Assembly (NCBI GenBank): GCA_016787525.1
Contig: JAEUUP010000039.1
Coordinates: 1 to 41,678, forward strand
Source of the DNA: Saprospiraceae bacterium
GTDB taxonomy: Bacteria > Bacteroidota > Bacteroidia > Chitinophagales > Saprospiraceae
Length of the DNA: 41,678 nucleotides
Reading direction: 5' to 3'
Part shown: piece by piece, positions 1 through 9,088 of the stretch
Layout: each line of letters starts with the position of its first letter
Numbering within the stretch: the first letter of the stretch is position 1
Made by a program: the position numbers and the translations under genes
Notes under the pieces: model-generated
Seen by the model: the letters and a program-made list of their open reading frames with translations, nothing else
Databases searched by the model: none
Told to the model about the DNA's origin: nothing

Positions 1-8
1 TTTCTATT

Positions 9-75
9 GGAGCGAGCGATTTTTTGATTAAAATTTTGGCAAAGCCAAAATTTTAATCAAAAAATCGCTCGCTCC
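9..75. repeat. Perfect 32-bp inverted repeat, 3-nt loop
   Basis: Positions 9-40 and 44-75 are exact reverse complements separated by AAA, giving a long extrudable hairpin. No T-run follows on either strand, so it is not a classical terminator. It lies beyond the 3' end of the hydrolase gene and may belong to the same class of palindromic elements as the one at 139-190. Confidence 0.9.
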
Positions 76-138
76 TCAAAGTCCTTTTCGCCGCCAAAGG
101 CGGCGTTTGAAATGCACGAAAACTTATTTTTGACTACT

Positions 139-190
139 TAAACGCGACATCCCAACTTTTCTAACTTGAAAAGTTGGGATGTCGCGTTTA
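139..190. repeat. Perfect 23-bp inverted repeat, 6-nt loop
   Basis: Arms 139-161 and 168-190 are exact reverse complements around TAACTT. It sits between the hydrolase stop codon and the long palindrome at 9-75, with a copy of the TACTGAGGGG word (minus orientation) just after it at 202. It could stop transcription from the minus-strand hydrolase, but no T-run is seen. Nothing codes in 1-239. Confidence 0.85.
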
Positions 191-239
191 ATAGCAGTTT
201 ACCCCTCAGTAAAAAGAGCGAAAACCTTTTATATTCGTT

Positions 240-1019
240 TCAAGCCACCGTTTCAGAAGTCACTTCGTTGAGAAACTCTTCCAAAATTTCGTTGAACTTT
301 TGAGGGTGTTCCATCATTGGAGCATGACCACACTCGTCAATCCAAACAAGTTTTGAGGTATCAATCAATTCATGGAAACGCTCACCTACTTCTGGGGGTG
401 TTACAATATCATTCTTGCCCCAAATAAGAAGTGTTGGTGCTTTAATTTGATGCAATTCATCACCTAAATTGTGTCGAATAGCTGATTTAGACATCATCAC
501 GATGCGTAAAGCTTTGCCACGGTCGTTGACAGTATTGAAAATTTCGTCTATCAATTCTTGGCTAGCCGATTCAGGCGAGTAGAATGTATCTTGTGTTTTA
601 CGTTTTATAAATTCATAGTCACCTCGTTTAGGAAATGTATTACCCATGGCGCTTTCGTACAAGCCAGAACTACCTGTAAGGGTCATAGATGCGACGCGAT
701 TAGGATTTTTCAGAACGTAAAGCAACGCAATATGCCCTCCAAGTGAGTTACCGATGAGGTGTACACGCTCAAAGCCTTTGTAATCCACAAATTCTTCGAG
801 AAAAGTCAAAAGACCATCGAGTGAAACAGATAGCATCGGCATTTCGTAGATGGGCAAAGTAGGCATAACCACATTGTAGTTTTTAGAAAAATGGGTTATC
901 ACATCACCAAAATTACTGAGTCCGCCCATCAGTCCATGCAAAAGGAGTATAGTTTCGCTCCCTGTTTTCCCTGTTTCGATATAGTTGAACTTACCTTCTT
1001 TTTTAATTGGCTGAGTCAT
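240..1019 (-). CDS. Alpha/beta-fold hydrolase
   Basis: A 259-residue single-domain alpha/beta hydrolase. The oxyanion-hole HG motif is at residues 28-29 (HGLMGG). The nucleophile elbow GNSLGG places the catalytic serine at 92, the acid is probably Asp204 in WGKNDIVTP, and the histidine is His232 in CGHAPMMEHP. The complete Ser-Asp-His triad and the normal family length argue for an active enzyme. There is no signal peptide, so it should be cytoplasmic. Substrate cannot be told from sequence; the family includes esterases, C-C hydrolases of the MhpC/BphD type and haloperoxidase-like enzymes. It starts at an ATG at 1019 and has no operon partner in the window. A palindromic transposable element lies 61 bp upstream of its start. 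Confidence 0.9.
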   Translation of the reverse strand: MTQPIKKEGKFNYIETGKTGSETILLLHGLMGGLSNFGDVITHFSKNYNVVMPTLPIYEMPMLSVSLDGLLTFLEEFVDYKGFERVHLIGNSLGGHIALLYVLKNPNRVASMTLTGSSGLYESAMGNTFPKRGDYEFIKRKTQDTFYSPESASQELIDEIFNTVNDRGKALRIVMMSKSAIRHNLGDELHQIKAPTLLIWGKNDIVTPPEVGERFHELIDTSKLVWIDECGHAPMMEHPQKFNEILEEFLNEVTSETVA

Positions 1020-1080
1020 TGGCTTCTATTGTGTGAATATGTCGAATTAGTAAATAAATAATTTGAGAAAATATTAAGAA

Positions 1081-1282
1081 CTGATGTTACGTACGATACA
1101 ATTACTGACTGTTTTTTGCTCCGCAAAAAAGGCGTACTACGAAACTATTTTTTTTAGACCGAAGTTAATTTTCCAATCGCTTGCGATTGAAAAATTAACT
1201 TCGGTCTGATAGATTCTTTTTATTGTACGCTTTTTTTGCGTAGCAAAAAACAGTGCATAACCTCTCCATTGCGTAACATCAG
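1081..1282. mobile_element. Palindromic MITE-like element, copy 1
   Basis: A 202-bp non-coding element with 11-bp terminal inverted repeats CTGATGTTACG (1081-1091) and CGTAACATCAG (1272-1282). It is flanked by a 7-bp direct repeat TTAAGAA (1074-1080 and 1283-1289), the expected target-site duplication. The whole element folds on itself: an inner palindrome at 1156-1207, then outer arms with GTTTTTTGC and GCAAAAAAC. A homologous copy lies at 18994-19198. It encodes no protein, so mobility would need a transposase acting in trans. I could not assign the insertion sequence family. Confidence 0.9.
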
Positions 1283-1805
1283 TTAAGAAATCTGGTTAGA
1301 TAGGATATGCAAACTGATCATTTTTGGGAAATATTCGATTTGTATCCTATCACAAGATGAAATCCGCGTAAATTTGATGCAAAGTTAGCAAATTTTCGCT
1401 TATTTTTAACTCTTGACAAAAACCAAAATGAAAGAAAAAATATTTTGTTGGTTGAAGATTTCGTATAAAGCTAAATTTTTTGTGTCAGAATTATTTTTTG
1501 GCTCAGTTATTTTTGATTTTTTTTATAAAATTCACCAAAATTCTAAAAAAGAGTATAACTTTGCACGTTTCTTGACAAGCTCGTCCTTAATGTAGATAAA
1601 ATATTAAACATTTGCAAGCATTTCCGATGATTTTTTCTAACTTTTAGGTATTATTTGCAAACACTTCGCTGTTTTTATAGCGAGGTGACTTTCTATTTTT
1701 GTACATAAATTTTTATTTGGTGTAAAAAAATACTGAGGGGGCAATCAGAGTCAAGAAATAGAAACCTGATTGTTCGTTTTAGAAAATAAAATAACCCGTT
1801 CATAC
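1283..1805 (+). promoter_or_regulatory. rpoB leader region, candidate promoters
   Basis: This AT-rich stretch holds no convincing gene; a 60-codon ORF at 1413-1595 is composition noise. Two matches to the Bacteroidota -7 box TAnnTTTG are present: TAACTTTG at 1556-1563 and TATTTTTG at 1694-1701. Neither has a TTG at the usual 19-nt distance. A copy of the TACTGAGGGGG word lies at 1731-1741, between the candidate promoters and the gene. The ribosomal protein genes rplJ and rplL, which usually lead into rpoB, are absent. Confidence 0.45.
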
Positions 1806-4800
1806 ATGGCAGCAGCAACTAATATTTTGTATCCCGAACGCAATAGGGTGAATTTCGGGAAGATCAAAATCGCTTACAACAGCCCTGACTTGTTGGAAAT
1901 TCAGGTTAAGTCCTTCCAAGAGTTTTTCCAATTGGAAACGACACCTGAAAATCGTACCAATGAAGGTCTGTTCAAGTGCTTTCAAGAGAACTTTCCAATC
2001 ACTGATGCGCGTCAAATCTTCAACTTAGAGTTTTTGGACTACTATGTTGATCCGCCGCGTTACTCGATTCCTGAGTGTATTCATCGTGGTTTGACCTATT
2101 CGGTACCACTTAAAGCTAAATTACGTTTAAGTTGTAACGATGAAGAGCACGTTGATTTTGAGACGATTGTGCAAGATGTGTTTCTCGGTAATATTCCGTA
2201 TATGACACCTAAAGGCACTTTCGTTATCAACGGAGCTGAGCGTGTTATTGTGTCTCAATTGCATCGTTCTCCAGGTGTATTTTTTGGTCAATCTTTCCAC
2301 CCAAATGGCACGAAGATTTATTCTGCAAGGGTTATTCCGTTTAAAGGAGCGTGGATGGAGTTTGCGACAGACATTAATAATGTGATGTATGCGTACATTG
2401 ACCGAAAGAAAAAATTCCCTGTAACGACCCTTCTACGTGCGATTGGTTATGACACGGACAAAACGATTCTCGATTTGTTCGGCTTGGCAGAAGAAGTACC
2501 GGGTGATCGTGACAGCTTAATGAATTGTGTAGGTCGTAAGTTGGGTGCAAGGGTTTTACGTTCTTGGTCGGAAGACTTTGTAGATGAAGATACAGGTGAG
2601 GTTGTTTCGATCGAACGTAACGAGATCATCTTAGAGCGTGATGTCGTTTTGGATGAAGGCAATATCGAAGAAATAATTGAAAACGAAATTGATGTTGTCA
2701 TTTTGCAAAAAGAAGATGTCTCTGAAGACTACTCAATCATCTATAACACGTTGCAAAAAGACCCGTCTTCATCTGAAATTGAAGCGGTGAACTATATCTA
2801 TCGTCAGTTGCGCGGCACTGATCCACCGGATGATGAGACCGCTCGTGGTATCATTGATAAGTTGTTCTTCTCCGACAAACGGTACAACTTAGGCGATGTA
2901 GGTCGTTACAAAATCAACCGTAAACTTGGACATGATTTGAGCAACGATACTTTGGTTTTGACTAAAGATGACATCATTCTTATTGTCAAATATATCGTTC
3001 AGTTGATTAATGACAAAGCAGAGATTGATGATATTGACCACTTAGCTAACCGTCGTGTGCGTTCGGTAGGTGAGCAGTTATATGCACAGTTCGGTGTCGG
3101 TTTGGCTCGTATGGCTCGTACAATCCGTGAGCGTATGAATGTGCGTGACAATGAAGTGTTCACGCCGATTGATTTGATTAATGCAAGGACTTTGTCAAGT
3201 GTAATCAATTCATTCTTTGGCACTTCTCAATTGTCACAATTCCTCGACCAAACGAACCCTCTCAGTGAAATCACGCACAAACGCCGTATTTCAGCACTCG
3301 GACCTGGTGGTCTGAGTCGTGAGCGTGCAGGCTTTGAGGTTCGTGACGTTCACTATTCGCACTATGGTCGTCTGTGTACGATTGAAACGCCTGAAGGCCC
3401 GAACATTGGTTTGATTTCTACTCTTTGTGTTCACGCAAAGATCAATAAAATGGGTTTCTTAGAAACACCATACCGTAAAGTTGTTGATAGCATCGCCACC
3501 ACAAACGTTGAGTACCTTTCGGCAGAGGCAGAAGACTACCGTCGCGTGGCTCAAGCAAACTCACCTGTGGATGAGGCATCAGGAGCGTTTTTGTCTGACA
3601 AAATGAAAGGTCGTGAGCATGGTGACTTTCCAATGTTCTCGCCTGAAGAATTGGAATACATGGACGTTGCGCCTAACCAAATTGTGGGTGTATCCGCTTC
3701 GATGATTCCTTTCTTGGAAAACGATGACGCTAACCGTGCTTTGATGGGGTCAAATATGCAACGTCAAGCTGTTCCGCTTTTACGTCCACGTTCACCAATC
3801 GTTGGTACAGGTTTGGAAGGTAAAGTTGCACGCGACTCTCGTATGATGTTCAATGCAGAAGGCGATGGTGTAGTTGAATACGTTGACGCAACACAAATCG
3901 TTATCCGCTACGACCGTACTGAGGAAGACCAACTTGTTTCGTTTGAAGATAGCCGCAAAACATACAATTTGACTAAGTTCTTGCGTACCAACCAAGAGAC
4001 TTGTATCAACCTCAAGCCTGTTGTGCGCAAAGGCGACCGTGTTGTGAAAGGTCAGATATTATGTGATGGTTATGCAACCGAAAAAGGCGAATTGGCACTT
4101 GGGCAAAACCTCAAAGTAGCTTTCATGCCTTGGAAAGGTTATAACTTTGAGGACGCGATTGTGATTTCTGAACGGGTTGTTCAAGAGGATATTTTCACTT
4201 CATTGCACATCGAGCATTTTGAAATGGACGTGCGTGATACAAAATTGGGCGAAGAGGAATTGACAAACGATATTCCGAACGTTTCGGAAGACGCAACTAA
4301 GGACCTCGACGACAATGGTATCATTCGCATCGGTGCATGGGTCAAAGAAGGTGATATTTTGATTGGTAAGATTACACCAAAAGGTGAATCTGACCCAACT
4401 CCAGAGGAAAAACTCTTGCGTGCCATCTTCGGCGACAAAGCTGGTGACGTAAAAGATGCTTCGATGAAAGCGCCTCCAGGTACTGAGGGGATCATCATTG
4501 ACAAACAATTGTTCGCTCGTGCGAAAAAAGATAAAGTTCAAAAAGCAAAAGAAGAGGACGATATCAATAAACTCGATAGCCAACACGCTATTGCTTTGAA
4601 TGAGTTGAAAACAATTTTGATTGACAAATTGCAACAACTCGTGAAAGACAAAACAGCAATGGGTGTGAAGTCTATTTATGGTGAAATGAAGATTGCCAAA
4701 GGCACTAAATATTCGCCAACAATTTTGAAAGAAATTGATTACTCTGAGATTGACTATTTGAACTGGACAGACGATACACACATCAATGCATTGATTTCGA

Positions 4801-5624
4801 GACTGTTACACAATTACAGCATCAAAGTCAACGAAGAAGTTGGGCGTTACAAACGTGAGAAATTCAATATCTCAATCGGTGATGAATTGCCTGCAGGCGT
4901 TTTGAAATTGGCTAAAGTTTATTTGGCTAAAAAACGTAAACTCAAAGTAGGTGATAAGTTAGCTGGTCGTCATGGTAACAAAGGTATCGTGTCGCGTATC
5001 GTTCGTGTTGAAGATATGCCTTTCTTGGAGGATGGCACACCTGTTGACATCGTTTTGAATCCATTGGGTGTACCTTCACGGATGAACTTGGGTCAGATTT
5101 TTGAAACAGTTCTTGGTTGGGCTGGTGAAAAAATGGGTGTTAAATTCGCAACACCTATCTTCGACGGTGCGAAAAAGCATGAGATTGACGAATGGATTAA
5201 ACGTGCAGGTTTACCTGAACTAGGGTCAACACACTTGTTCGACGGTGAAACGGGCGACCGCTTCCACCAAAAAGCAACCGTTGGTATCATCTACATGTTG
5301 AAACTCTCGCACATGGTTGACGACAAGCTCCATGCACGTTCAATCGGACCATACTCGCTCATCACACAACAACCATTGGGTGGTAAAGCTCAGTTCGGTG
5401 GTCAACGTTTTGGTGAGATGGAGGTGTGGGCATTGGAAGCCTTCGGTGCAGCCAATATCTTGCAAGAGTTGTTGACAATCAAATCGGACGATATTCAAGG
5501 TCGTGCGAAAGCTTATGAAGCTATCGTGAAAGGCGATAACCTGCCTGAACCAAATATCCCTGAATCATTCAACGTATTGATTCATGAGTTGCGCGGTTTG
5601 GCATTGGATGTGCGTTTTGAATAA
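1806..5624 (+). CDS. rpoB: DNA-directed RNA polymerase subunit beta
   Basis: A 1272-residue beta subunit of RNA polymerase, normal for Bacteroidota. The ATG at 1806 ([10 protein letters not shown]) is preferred over an in-frame start 36 nt earlier because the extra residues look unlike the family. Recognisable blocks are [20 protein letters not shown], the rifampicin-pocket region around residue 470 ([20 protein letters not shown], then [11 protein letters not shown]), [11 protein letters not shown], the switch and clamp region [12 protein letters not shown], and the C-terminal [13 protein letters not shown]. The gene stands alone: no rplJL before it, and a terminator then opposite-strand genes after it instead of rpoC. 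The TACTGAGGGG word at 4481-4490 encodes GTEG, where I remember relatives having SLRG or SLKG. No rifampicin-resistance change is evident in the pocket. Confidence 0.98.
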   Translation: MAAATNILYPERNRVNFGKIKIAYNSPDLLEIQVKSFQEFFQLETTPENRTNEGLFKCFQENFPITDARQIFNLEFLDYYVDPPRYSIPECIHRGLTYSVPLKAKLRLSCNDEEHVDFETIVQDVFLGNIPYMTPKGTFVINGAERVIVSQLHRSPGVFFGQSFHPNGTKIYSARVIPFKGAWMEFATDINNVMYAYIDRKKKFPVTTLLRAIGYDTDKTILDLFGLAEEVPGDRDSLMNCVGRKLGARVLRSWSEDFVDEDTGEVVSIERNEIILERDVVLDEGNIEEIIENEIDVVILQKEDVSEDYSIIYNTLQKDPSSSEIEAVNYIYRQLRGTDPPDDETARGIIDKLFFSDKRYNLGDVGRYKINRKLGHDLSNDTLVLTKDDIILIVKYIVQLINDKAEIDDIDHLANRRVRSVGEQLYAQFGVGLARMARTIRERMNVRDNEVFTPIDLINARTLSSVINSFFGTSQLSQFLDQTNPLSEITHKRRISALGPGGLSRERAGFEVRDVHYSHYGRLCTIETPEGPNIGLISTLCVHAKINKMGFLETPYRKVVDSIATTNVEYLSAEAEDYRRVAQANSPVDEASGAFLSDKMKGREHGDFPMFSPEELEYMDVAPNQIVGVSASMIPFLENDDANRALMGSNMQRQAVPLLRPRSPIVGTGLEGKVARDSRMMFNAEGDGVVEYVDATQIVIRYDRTEEDQLVSFEDSRKTYNLTKFLRTNQETCINLKPVVRKGDRVVKGQILCDGYATEKGELALGQNLKVAFMPWKGYNFEDAIVISERVVQEDIFTSLHIEHFEMDVRDTKLGEEELTNDIPNVSEDATKDLDDNGIIRIGAWVKEGDILIGKITPKGESDPTPEEKLLRAIFGDKAGDVKDASMKAPPGTEGIIIDKQLFARAKKDKVQKAKEEDDINKLDSQHAIALNELKTILIDKLQQLVKDKTAMGVKSIYGEMKIAKGTKYSPTILKEIDYSEIDYLNWTDDTHINALISRLLHNYSIKVNEEVGRYKREKFNISIGDELPAGVLKLAKVYLAKKRKLKVGDKLAGRHGNKGIVSRIVRVEDMPFLEDGTPVDIVLNPLGVPSRMNLGQIFETVLGWAGEKMGVKFATPIFDGAKKHEIDEWIKRAGLPELGSTHLFDGETGDRFHQKATVGIIYMLKLSHMVDDKLHARSIGPYSLITQQPLGGKAQFGGQRFGEMEVWALEAFGAANILQELLTIKSDDIQGRAKAYEAIVKGDNLPEPNIPESFNVLIHELRGLALDVRFE

Positions 5625-5648
5625 AATTGAATCATTTTTTAGGATTAT

Positions 5649-5681
5649 ACTGAGGGGGGCGTTTAGCTCCCCTCTTTTTTT
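5649..5681 (+). terminator. rpoB terminator built from the TACTGAGGGG word
   Basis: GAGGGGGGC (5652-5660) pairs with GCTCCCCTC (5666-5674) around GTTTA, with one G-U pair, and is followed by seven Ts. The 5' arm is the 3' half of the dispersed ACTGAGGGG word. It closes rpoB as a single-gene unit 25 nt after the stop. Confidence 0.85.
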
Positions 5682-5701
5682 GATAAAACGCCAATAGGTT
5701 T

Positions 5702-6397
5702 TTACCATTCCAAAAACACCATGCCTAAACCACAAATCAATAAAGCCAAACCGCCCAAAGCGTGTGTAAACCGTTCTAATTTCTCCATTTTGATGAAAGA
5801 AAAACCGTAAAAACCTAAAATGACCATCAATGCCATCGTCAAAAGTGTCACAATGGTATAAATGACCACTAAAAATGTCAATTTGAGCCACGAATCTTGA
5901 ACAGCAGGGACGAATAAAAGCGGAATCATCGGCTCGCAAGGACCTAAAACGAAGATGATGAACATGACCCAAGGTGTGACTTTGTGCCTTTCTTTGCTCA
6001 AAACGGCTTGCCCGTGTTTATGTTCATAGACATATAAATCTTGCCCGTCTTGGTCGAAATGCTTGTGCGGTTTGTTCTGAAAAGCCCGAAACAGTCCCCA
6101 AGTACCATAAATAAGCCCGAAAATCAACAAACTCCAACCCGCTAAACTGCCCCTTATGTTTTCTAAAAAACTGATTTTTTGCAAACCTAAACCCAAAGCT
6201 GCTCCGCCCAAACCTAAAGCAACCGAACTCAAAACGTGTCCACCGCCACACAACATCGTCCAAAATAAAGTGCGAGATACGTGCCAACCACGCGATTTTG
6301 CCAAAACGATGAATGGCAAATAGTGGTCAGGTCCCGTCAGTGTGTGCAGAAAGGCGATGCTTAATGTGGCGATGAGTAAAGGCAATTCTATGAACAT
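5702..6397 (-). CDS. UreH/NicO-like membrane protein, probable nickel transporter
   Basis: A 231-residue, strongly hydrophobic protein with about six membrane segments. The first helix carries HTLTGPDHYLPF, the His/Asp signature of the UreH and NicO group of nickel/cobalt permeases. GPCEPMIPL in the fourth segment is a second family-like motif. A soluble loop at about residues 108-140 is rich in His, Asp and Glu (HKHFDQDGQD, YEHKHG) and could bind metal. It is the last gene of the urease operon and its start overlaps the end of ureD by 10 nt, pointing to coupled translation and nickel supply for urease. A TauE/SafE-type exporter is less likely. Confidence 0.8.
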   Translation of the reverse strand: MFIELPLLIATLSIAFLHTLTGPDHYLPFIVLAKSRGWHVSRTLFWTMLCGGGHVLSSVALGLGGAALGLGLQKISFLENIRGSLAGWSLLIFGLIYGTWGLFRAFQNKPHKHFDQDGQDLYVYEHKHGQAVLSKERHKVTPWVMFIIFVLGPCEPMIPLLFVPAVQDSWLKLTFLVVIYTIVTLLTMALMVILGFYGFSFIKMEKLERFTHALGGLALLICGLGMVFLEW

Positions 6398-7194
6398 GAG
6401 CCAGTATTGTTTTCTACGAATGAAGATGTGAGTAAGGCTGCAACATTGTGCAAAATAGCATAAAGTTGCTCGGCTTTGTAACCTAAAAGGCGTAGTACAA
6501 AACCACTGAGGGGTAGTTCTGAAATGCCAAAATCAACTTGTTGACAATCAATTAGATAGCTGTGTATTTGCTCAATAGTTTCTTTAATATTGGTATTGTT
6601 TTTTAGAAAAATGAAACTCGCTTGGTGCGTGAAACCTTCCATTTGACCCATCGAAAAAGGGTTAATTACTGAGGGGTGCATCAGCAGGTTTTCTTTGATG
6701 ATAAGTTTGTTGTTCCAATAAATCTCGGTGTGATTGTGGAGTTTTGTAAACTGAAAAACTTCTTTATTGAGTTGTCGCCCACACGTTAATATCTCAGCCC
6801 AAATCAGTGTACAACCTTCCGAGAGGTAAATTTTATTTTTTGCCACAAACGACGACTTTTCATGCGGCACAACAGGATGTGGTACATAAATGAACGTGCT
6901 GTTTTTTGCCAATTCGACGGTCATAGTTTGACTTGCACCTTGTTGCATCGTGAACAGCCGTTGATACGACTGCGTATGCAAGCGTAAAGCACAGTTTTCG
7001 GGCAGAACGATGCGCAAATCGTAGTCATCGCCCTCCAAAATACCGGGCGAAGCACTCATCAGCATCAGATGGAGCATCGGGTTTTGCTTGTCTTCCGTTA
7101 TATTGGCAACCTTAAAAGGCGGCGTGGCATAACTGTTTTTCAAGACAGTTTTATGCCCATTTTTTGCAACTTCTATGACTAAAGAGGCTTTCAT
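6388..7194 (-). CDS. ureD: Urease accessory protein UreD
   Basis: A 268-residue UreD (called UreH in some species), the scaffold that joins UreF and UreG on apo-urease for nickel insertion. Visible family features are [26 protein letters not shown] and [14 protein letters not shown]. The ATG at 7194 ([13 protein letters not shown]) is chosen because it overlaps the ureG stop codon as ATGA; a longer frame reaching 7248 lacks family resemblance in its extra residues. Two copies of the dispersed word lie in the gene (6505 and 6668), encoding PLS and PSV. Confidence 0.93.
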   Translation of the reverse strand: MKASLVIEVAKNGHKTVLKNSYATPPFKVANITEDKQNPMLHLMLMSASPGILEGDDYDLRIVLPENCALRLHTQSYQRLFTMQQGASQTMTVELAKNSTFIYVPHPVVPHEKSSFVAKNKIYLSEGCTLIWAEILTCGRQLNKEVFQFTKLHNHTEIYWNNKLIIKENLLMHPSVINPFSMGQMEGFTHQASFIFLKNNTNIKETIEQIHSYLIDCQQVDFGISELPLSGFVLRLLGYKAEQLYAILHNVAALLTSSFVENNTGSCS

Positions 7195-7823
7195 CGGTAC
7201 AAATTGGGTTCTACAACGTCTTCCACGAGGGCGTATTTTTGAATCCAACCTATGACCTCGTCCAGACCCTGACCAGACATTAAATTACTGAAAATGAAGG
7301 GTTTACCTTGACGCATTTTGCGTGCATCACGTTCCATCACGTCCAAATCTGCATGAACATAGGGTGCTAAATCAATCTTATTGATGAGCAATAAATCGCT
7401 GCGGGTGATGCCTGGCCCTCCTTTCCTCGGAATTTTATCGCCTTCGGCAACGTCAATGACAAAAATGGTGACATCTGCCAAGTCAGGGCTGAATGTTGCT
7501 GACAAATTATCACCACCGCTTTCGATGAAGATGATTTCTATATCTGGAAATCGTACAGCCATTTCTTCCACCGCTTCCAAATTCATGCTGGCATCTTCGC
7601 GGATGGCTGTGTGAGGGCAGCCGCCCGTTTCAACGCCAATGATGCGTTCGGGCGGCAAAAGGCTGTTTTTAGTCAAAAACTCAGCATCTTCCTTTGTATA
7701 AATGTCGTTGGTGATGACCCCTAAGCTGTATTCATCGGCTAATCGCCGCGACAATCGCTCAATCAAAGCTGTTTTACCCGAACCTACGGGACCTGCTACA
7801 CCTATTTTTATGTATTTCCGCAT
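7191..7823 (-). CDS. ureG: Urease accessory GTPase UreG
   Basis: A 210-residue SIMIBI-class GTPase that drives nickel delivery to urease. The P-loop GPVGSGKT is at residues 11-18, the nickel-binding Cys-Pro-His motif at 69-71 ([15 protein letters not shown]), [13 protein letters not shown] at 101-113, and the guanine-specificity motif NKID at 148-151. Length and motifs are standard. It is separated from ureF by 21 nt and is coupled to ureD by an ATGA overlap. Confidence 0.98.
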   Translation of the reverse strand: MRKYIKIGVAGPVGSGKTALIERLSRRLADEYSLGVITNDIYTKEDAEFLTKNSLLPPERIIGVETGGCPHTAIREDASMNLEAVEEMAVRFPDIEIIFIESGGDNLSATFSPDLADVTIFVIDVAEGDKIPRKGGPGITRSDLLLINKIDLAPYVHADLDVMERDARKMRQGKPFIFSNLMSGQGLDEVIGWIQKYALVEDVVEPNLYR

Positions 7824-7844
7824 ATTTTATTTCTTTTAGGTTGT

Positions 7845-8513
7845 TTAGGACATATAAAGTCGCGAATACAAACGCTCATGCTGCATACTCCGCAAATCAA
7901 AACCCGTGCAGCACAAACCCACCCAATCTCTTTCGACAACTTTATCGGCTAATTCGGTTATTAAATCGTGCAGACTGAACAAAATTTCTTGCCCTTTTTG
8001 TTGACTCAAAGGCACGAGTTTTACGGCATTTGTCACCATACCAACGGCGGCATTGTAGTAAAAGCCTGTCAAGGTGTCTTGTTTTGAAATGCCTAAAGAT
8101 TGAGCCATTAAAGCAAAAATGAGGCAATAATGCCCAACGGCTTCTTGTTTTTTTATGGCTTCAAAGTAGGTTTTACTGAGGGGGGCGTTTGTCAAAGGTT
8201 CAAATATCTTGAGCAAACGCAAACCGAGTTTTTGACTGGCTTGGCGCATTTCTCTGGGCAACTTGACTGCCGTACATTCGGCATCGAGCGCGAGAATTGT
8301 GTCAAAATCAGCATCAAAAGCCAGCGATACAAAAGCGGCATCGTTGAAATGCACATTTTGCGACAGCATAGCTTCTATGAATTGTCTGGCTGTTGCCACA
8401 TCATGCACAATGCCTTTTTGCACATACGTTTCCAAACCCGCCGAATGGGAAAAACCGCCAATAGGCAGGGTCGGGTCAGTCAGATGCAGTAAAGACAGTA
8501 AGGTGTTATTCAT
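7845..8513 (-). CDS. ureF: Urease accessory protein UreF
   Basis: A 222-residue, mostly helical UreF, which activates UreG within the urease maturation complex. The N-terminal signature LLHLTDPTLPIGGFSHSAGLE (residues 8-28) is clear, as is the C-terminal RSMQHERLYSRLYMS. Its ATG lies inside ureE: the two genes overlap by 8 nt. A copy of the dispersed word at 8175 encodes Ala-Pro-Leu-Ser in a surface-type loop. Confidence 0.95.
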   Translation of the reverse strand: MNNTLLSLLHLTDPTLPIGGFSHSAGLETYVQKGIVHDVATARQFIEAMLSQNVHFNDAAFVSLAFDADFDTILALDAECTAVKLPREMRQASQKLGLRLLKIFEPLTNAPLSKTYFEAIKKQEAVGHYCLIFALMAQSLGISKQDTLTGFYYNAAVGMVTNAVKLVPLSQQKGQEILFSLHDLITELADKVVERDWVGLCCTGFDLRSMQHERLYSRLYMS

Positions 8514-9009
8514 GCGTGGTGAGTTTCATTATTTTTGAAAAGAGGCTTTCGTTGGCATTGCCATGCGGTGCAACGGTGGTTTTGAGGGGATGGATGAGTT
8601 GCCGTTTTTCTTGTGTCAACTCATAACCTTGTGCTGTCAGCAATCGAAAAAGTGGCTGCTCGAAAGGCACTAACAGTTCGTCGTTTTCATAGAACAAAGG
8701 CAGGTGTTTGTTGCCAATTTCGTAACAAATGGAGGCGATTTCAAAACTATTTCGCGGTTTTATGACCAAACAATCACAAGGCAATAGGCGGACGACGATG
8801 ATTTTTTCCTCATTTTCAAACAACACATCCCCCTCAGTAAATTGCGGATTTTCATCCAAAAACTTCAACGAAATATCTGTTCCAGCAGTGGTTTTCTTGC
8901 GTAAAATACGTTTTTGAGCTTCGTACCATTCAAAATATACCACTTCAATCACCTTTCCGTCGAGATGTTCATCTACTAGTATCCGCCCCGTTTTCTGTTG
9001 AATGATCAT
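8506..9009 (-). CDS. ureE: Urease accessory protein UreE
   Basis: A 167-residue nickel metallochaperone. The N-terminal beta domain (about residues 1-75) includes LPCDCLVIKP at its end; the C-terminal ferredoxin-like domain contains GNKHLPLFYEND with the usual metal-site histidine. The tail has scattered His but no polyhistidine stretch, so storage capacity is probably low. A copy of the dispersed word at 8830 encodes FTEGDV. The gene is 79 nt downstream of ureC and overlaps ureF. Confidence 0.95.
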   Translation of the reverse strand: MIIQQKTGRILVDEHLDGKVIEVVYFEWYEAQKRILRKKTTAGTDISLKFLDENPQFTEGDVLFENEEKIIVVRLLPCDCLVIKPRNSFEIASICYEIGNKHLPLFYENDELLVPFEQPLFRLLTAQGYELTQEKRQLIHPLKTTVAPHGNANESLFSKIMKLTTHE

Positions 9010-9088
9010 TTTTAATCCCCTTCTTTTATCTACTTATTGCTGTGAGATGTAGCTTTTATGTGCATCAACAAAAAAGCTTTATAATATC

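Noticed and set aside
1413-1595. 60-codon ORF before rpoB
   Set aside because: Composed of Phe, Lys and Ile as expected for AT-rich non-coding DNA, with no homology sign.
3259-3271. CCCTCTCAGT in rpoB as a degenerate word copy
   Set aside because: Encodes the universal NPLSE motif of RpoB and is not an exact match, so it was not counted.
4200-4781. 193-codon minus-strand ORF inside rpoB
   Set aside because: Shadow of a strongly coding gene; the residue mix (Cys, Phe, His rich) is typical of antisense frames.
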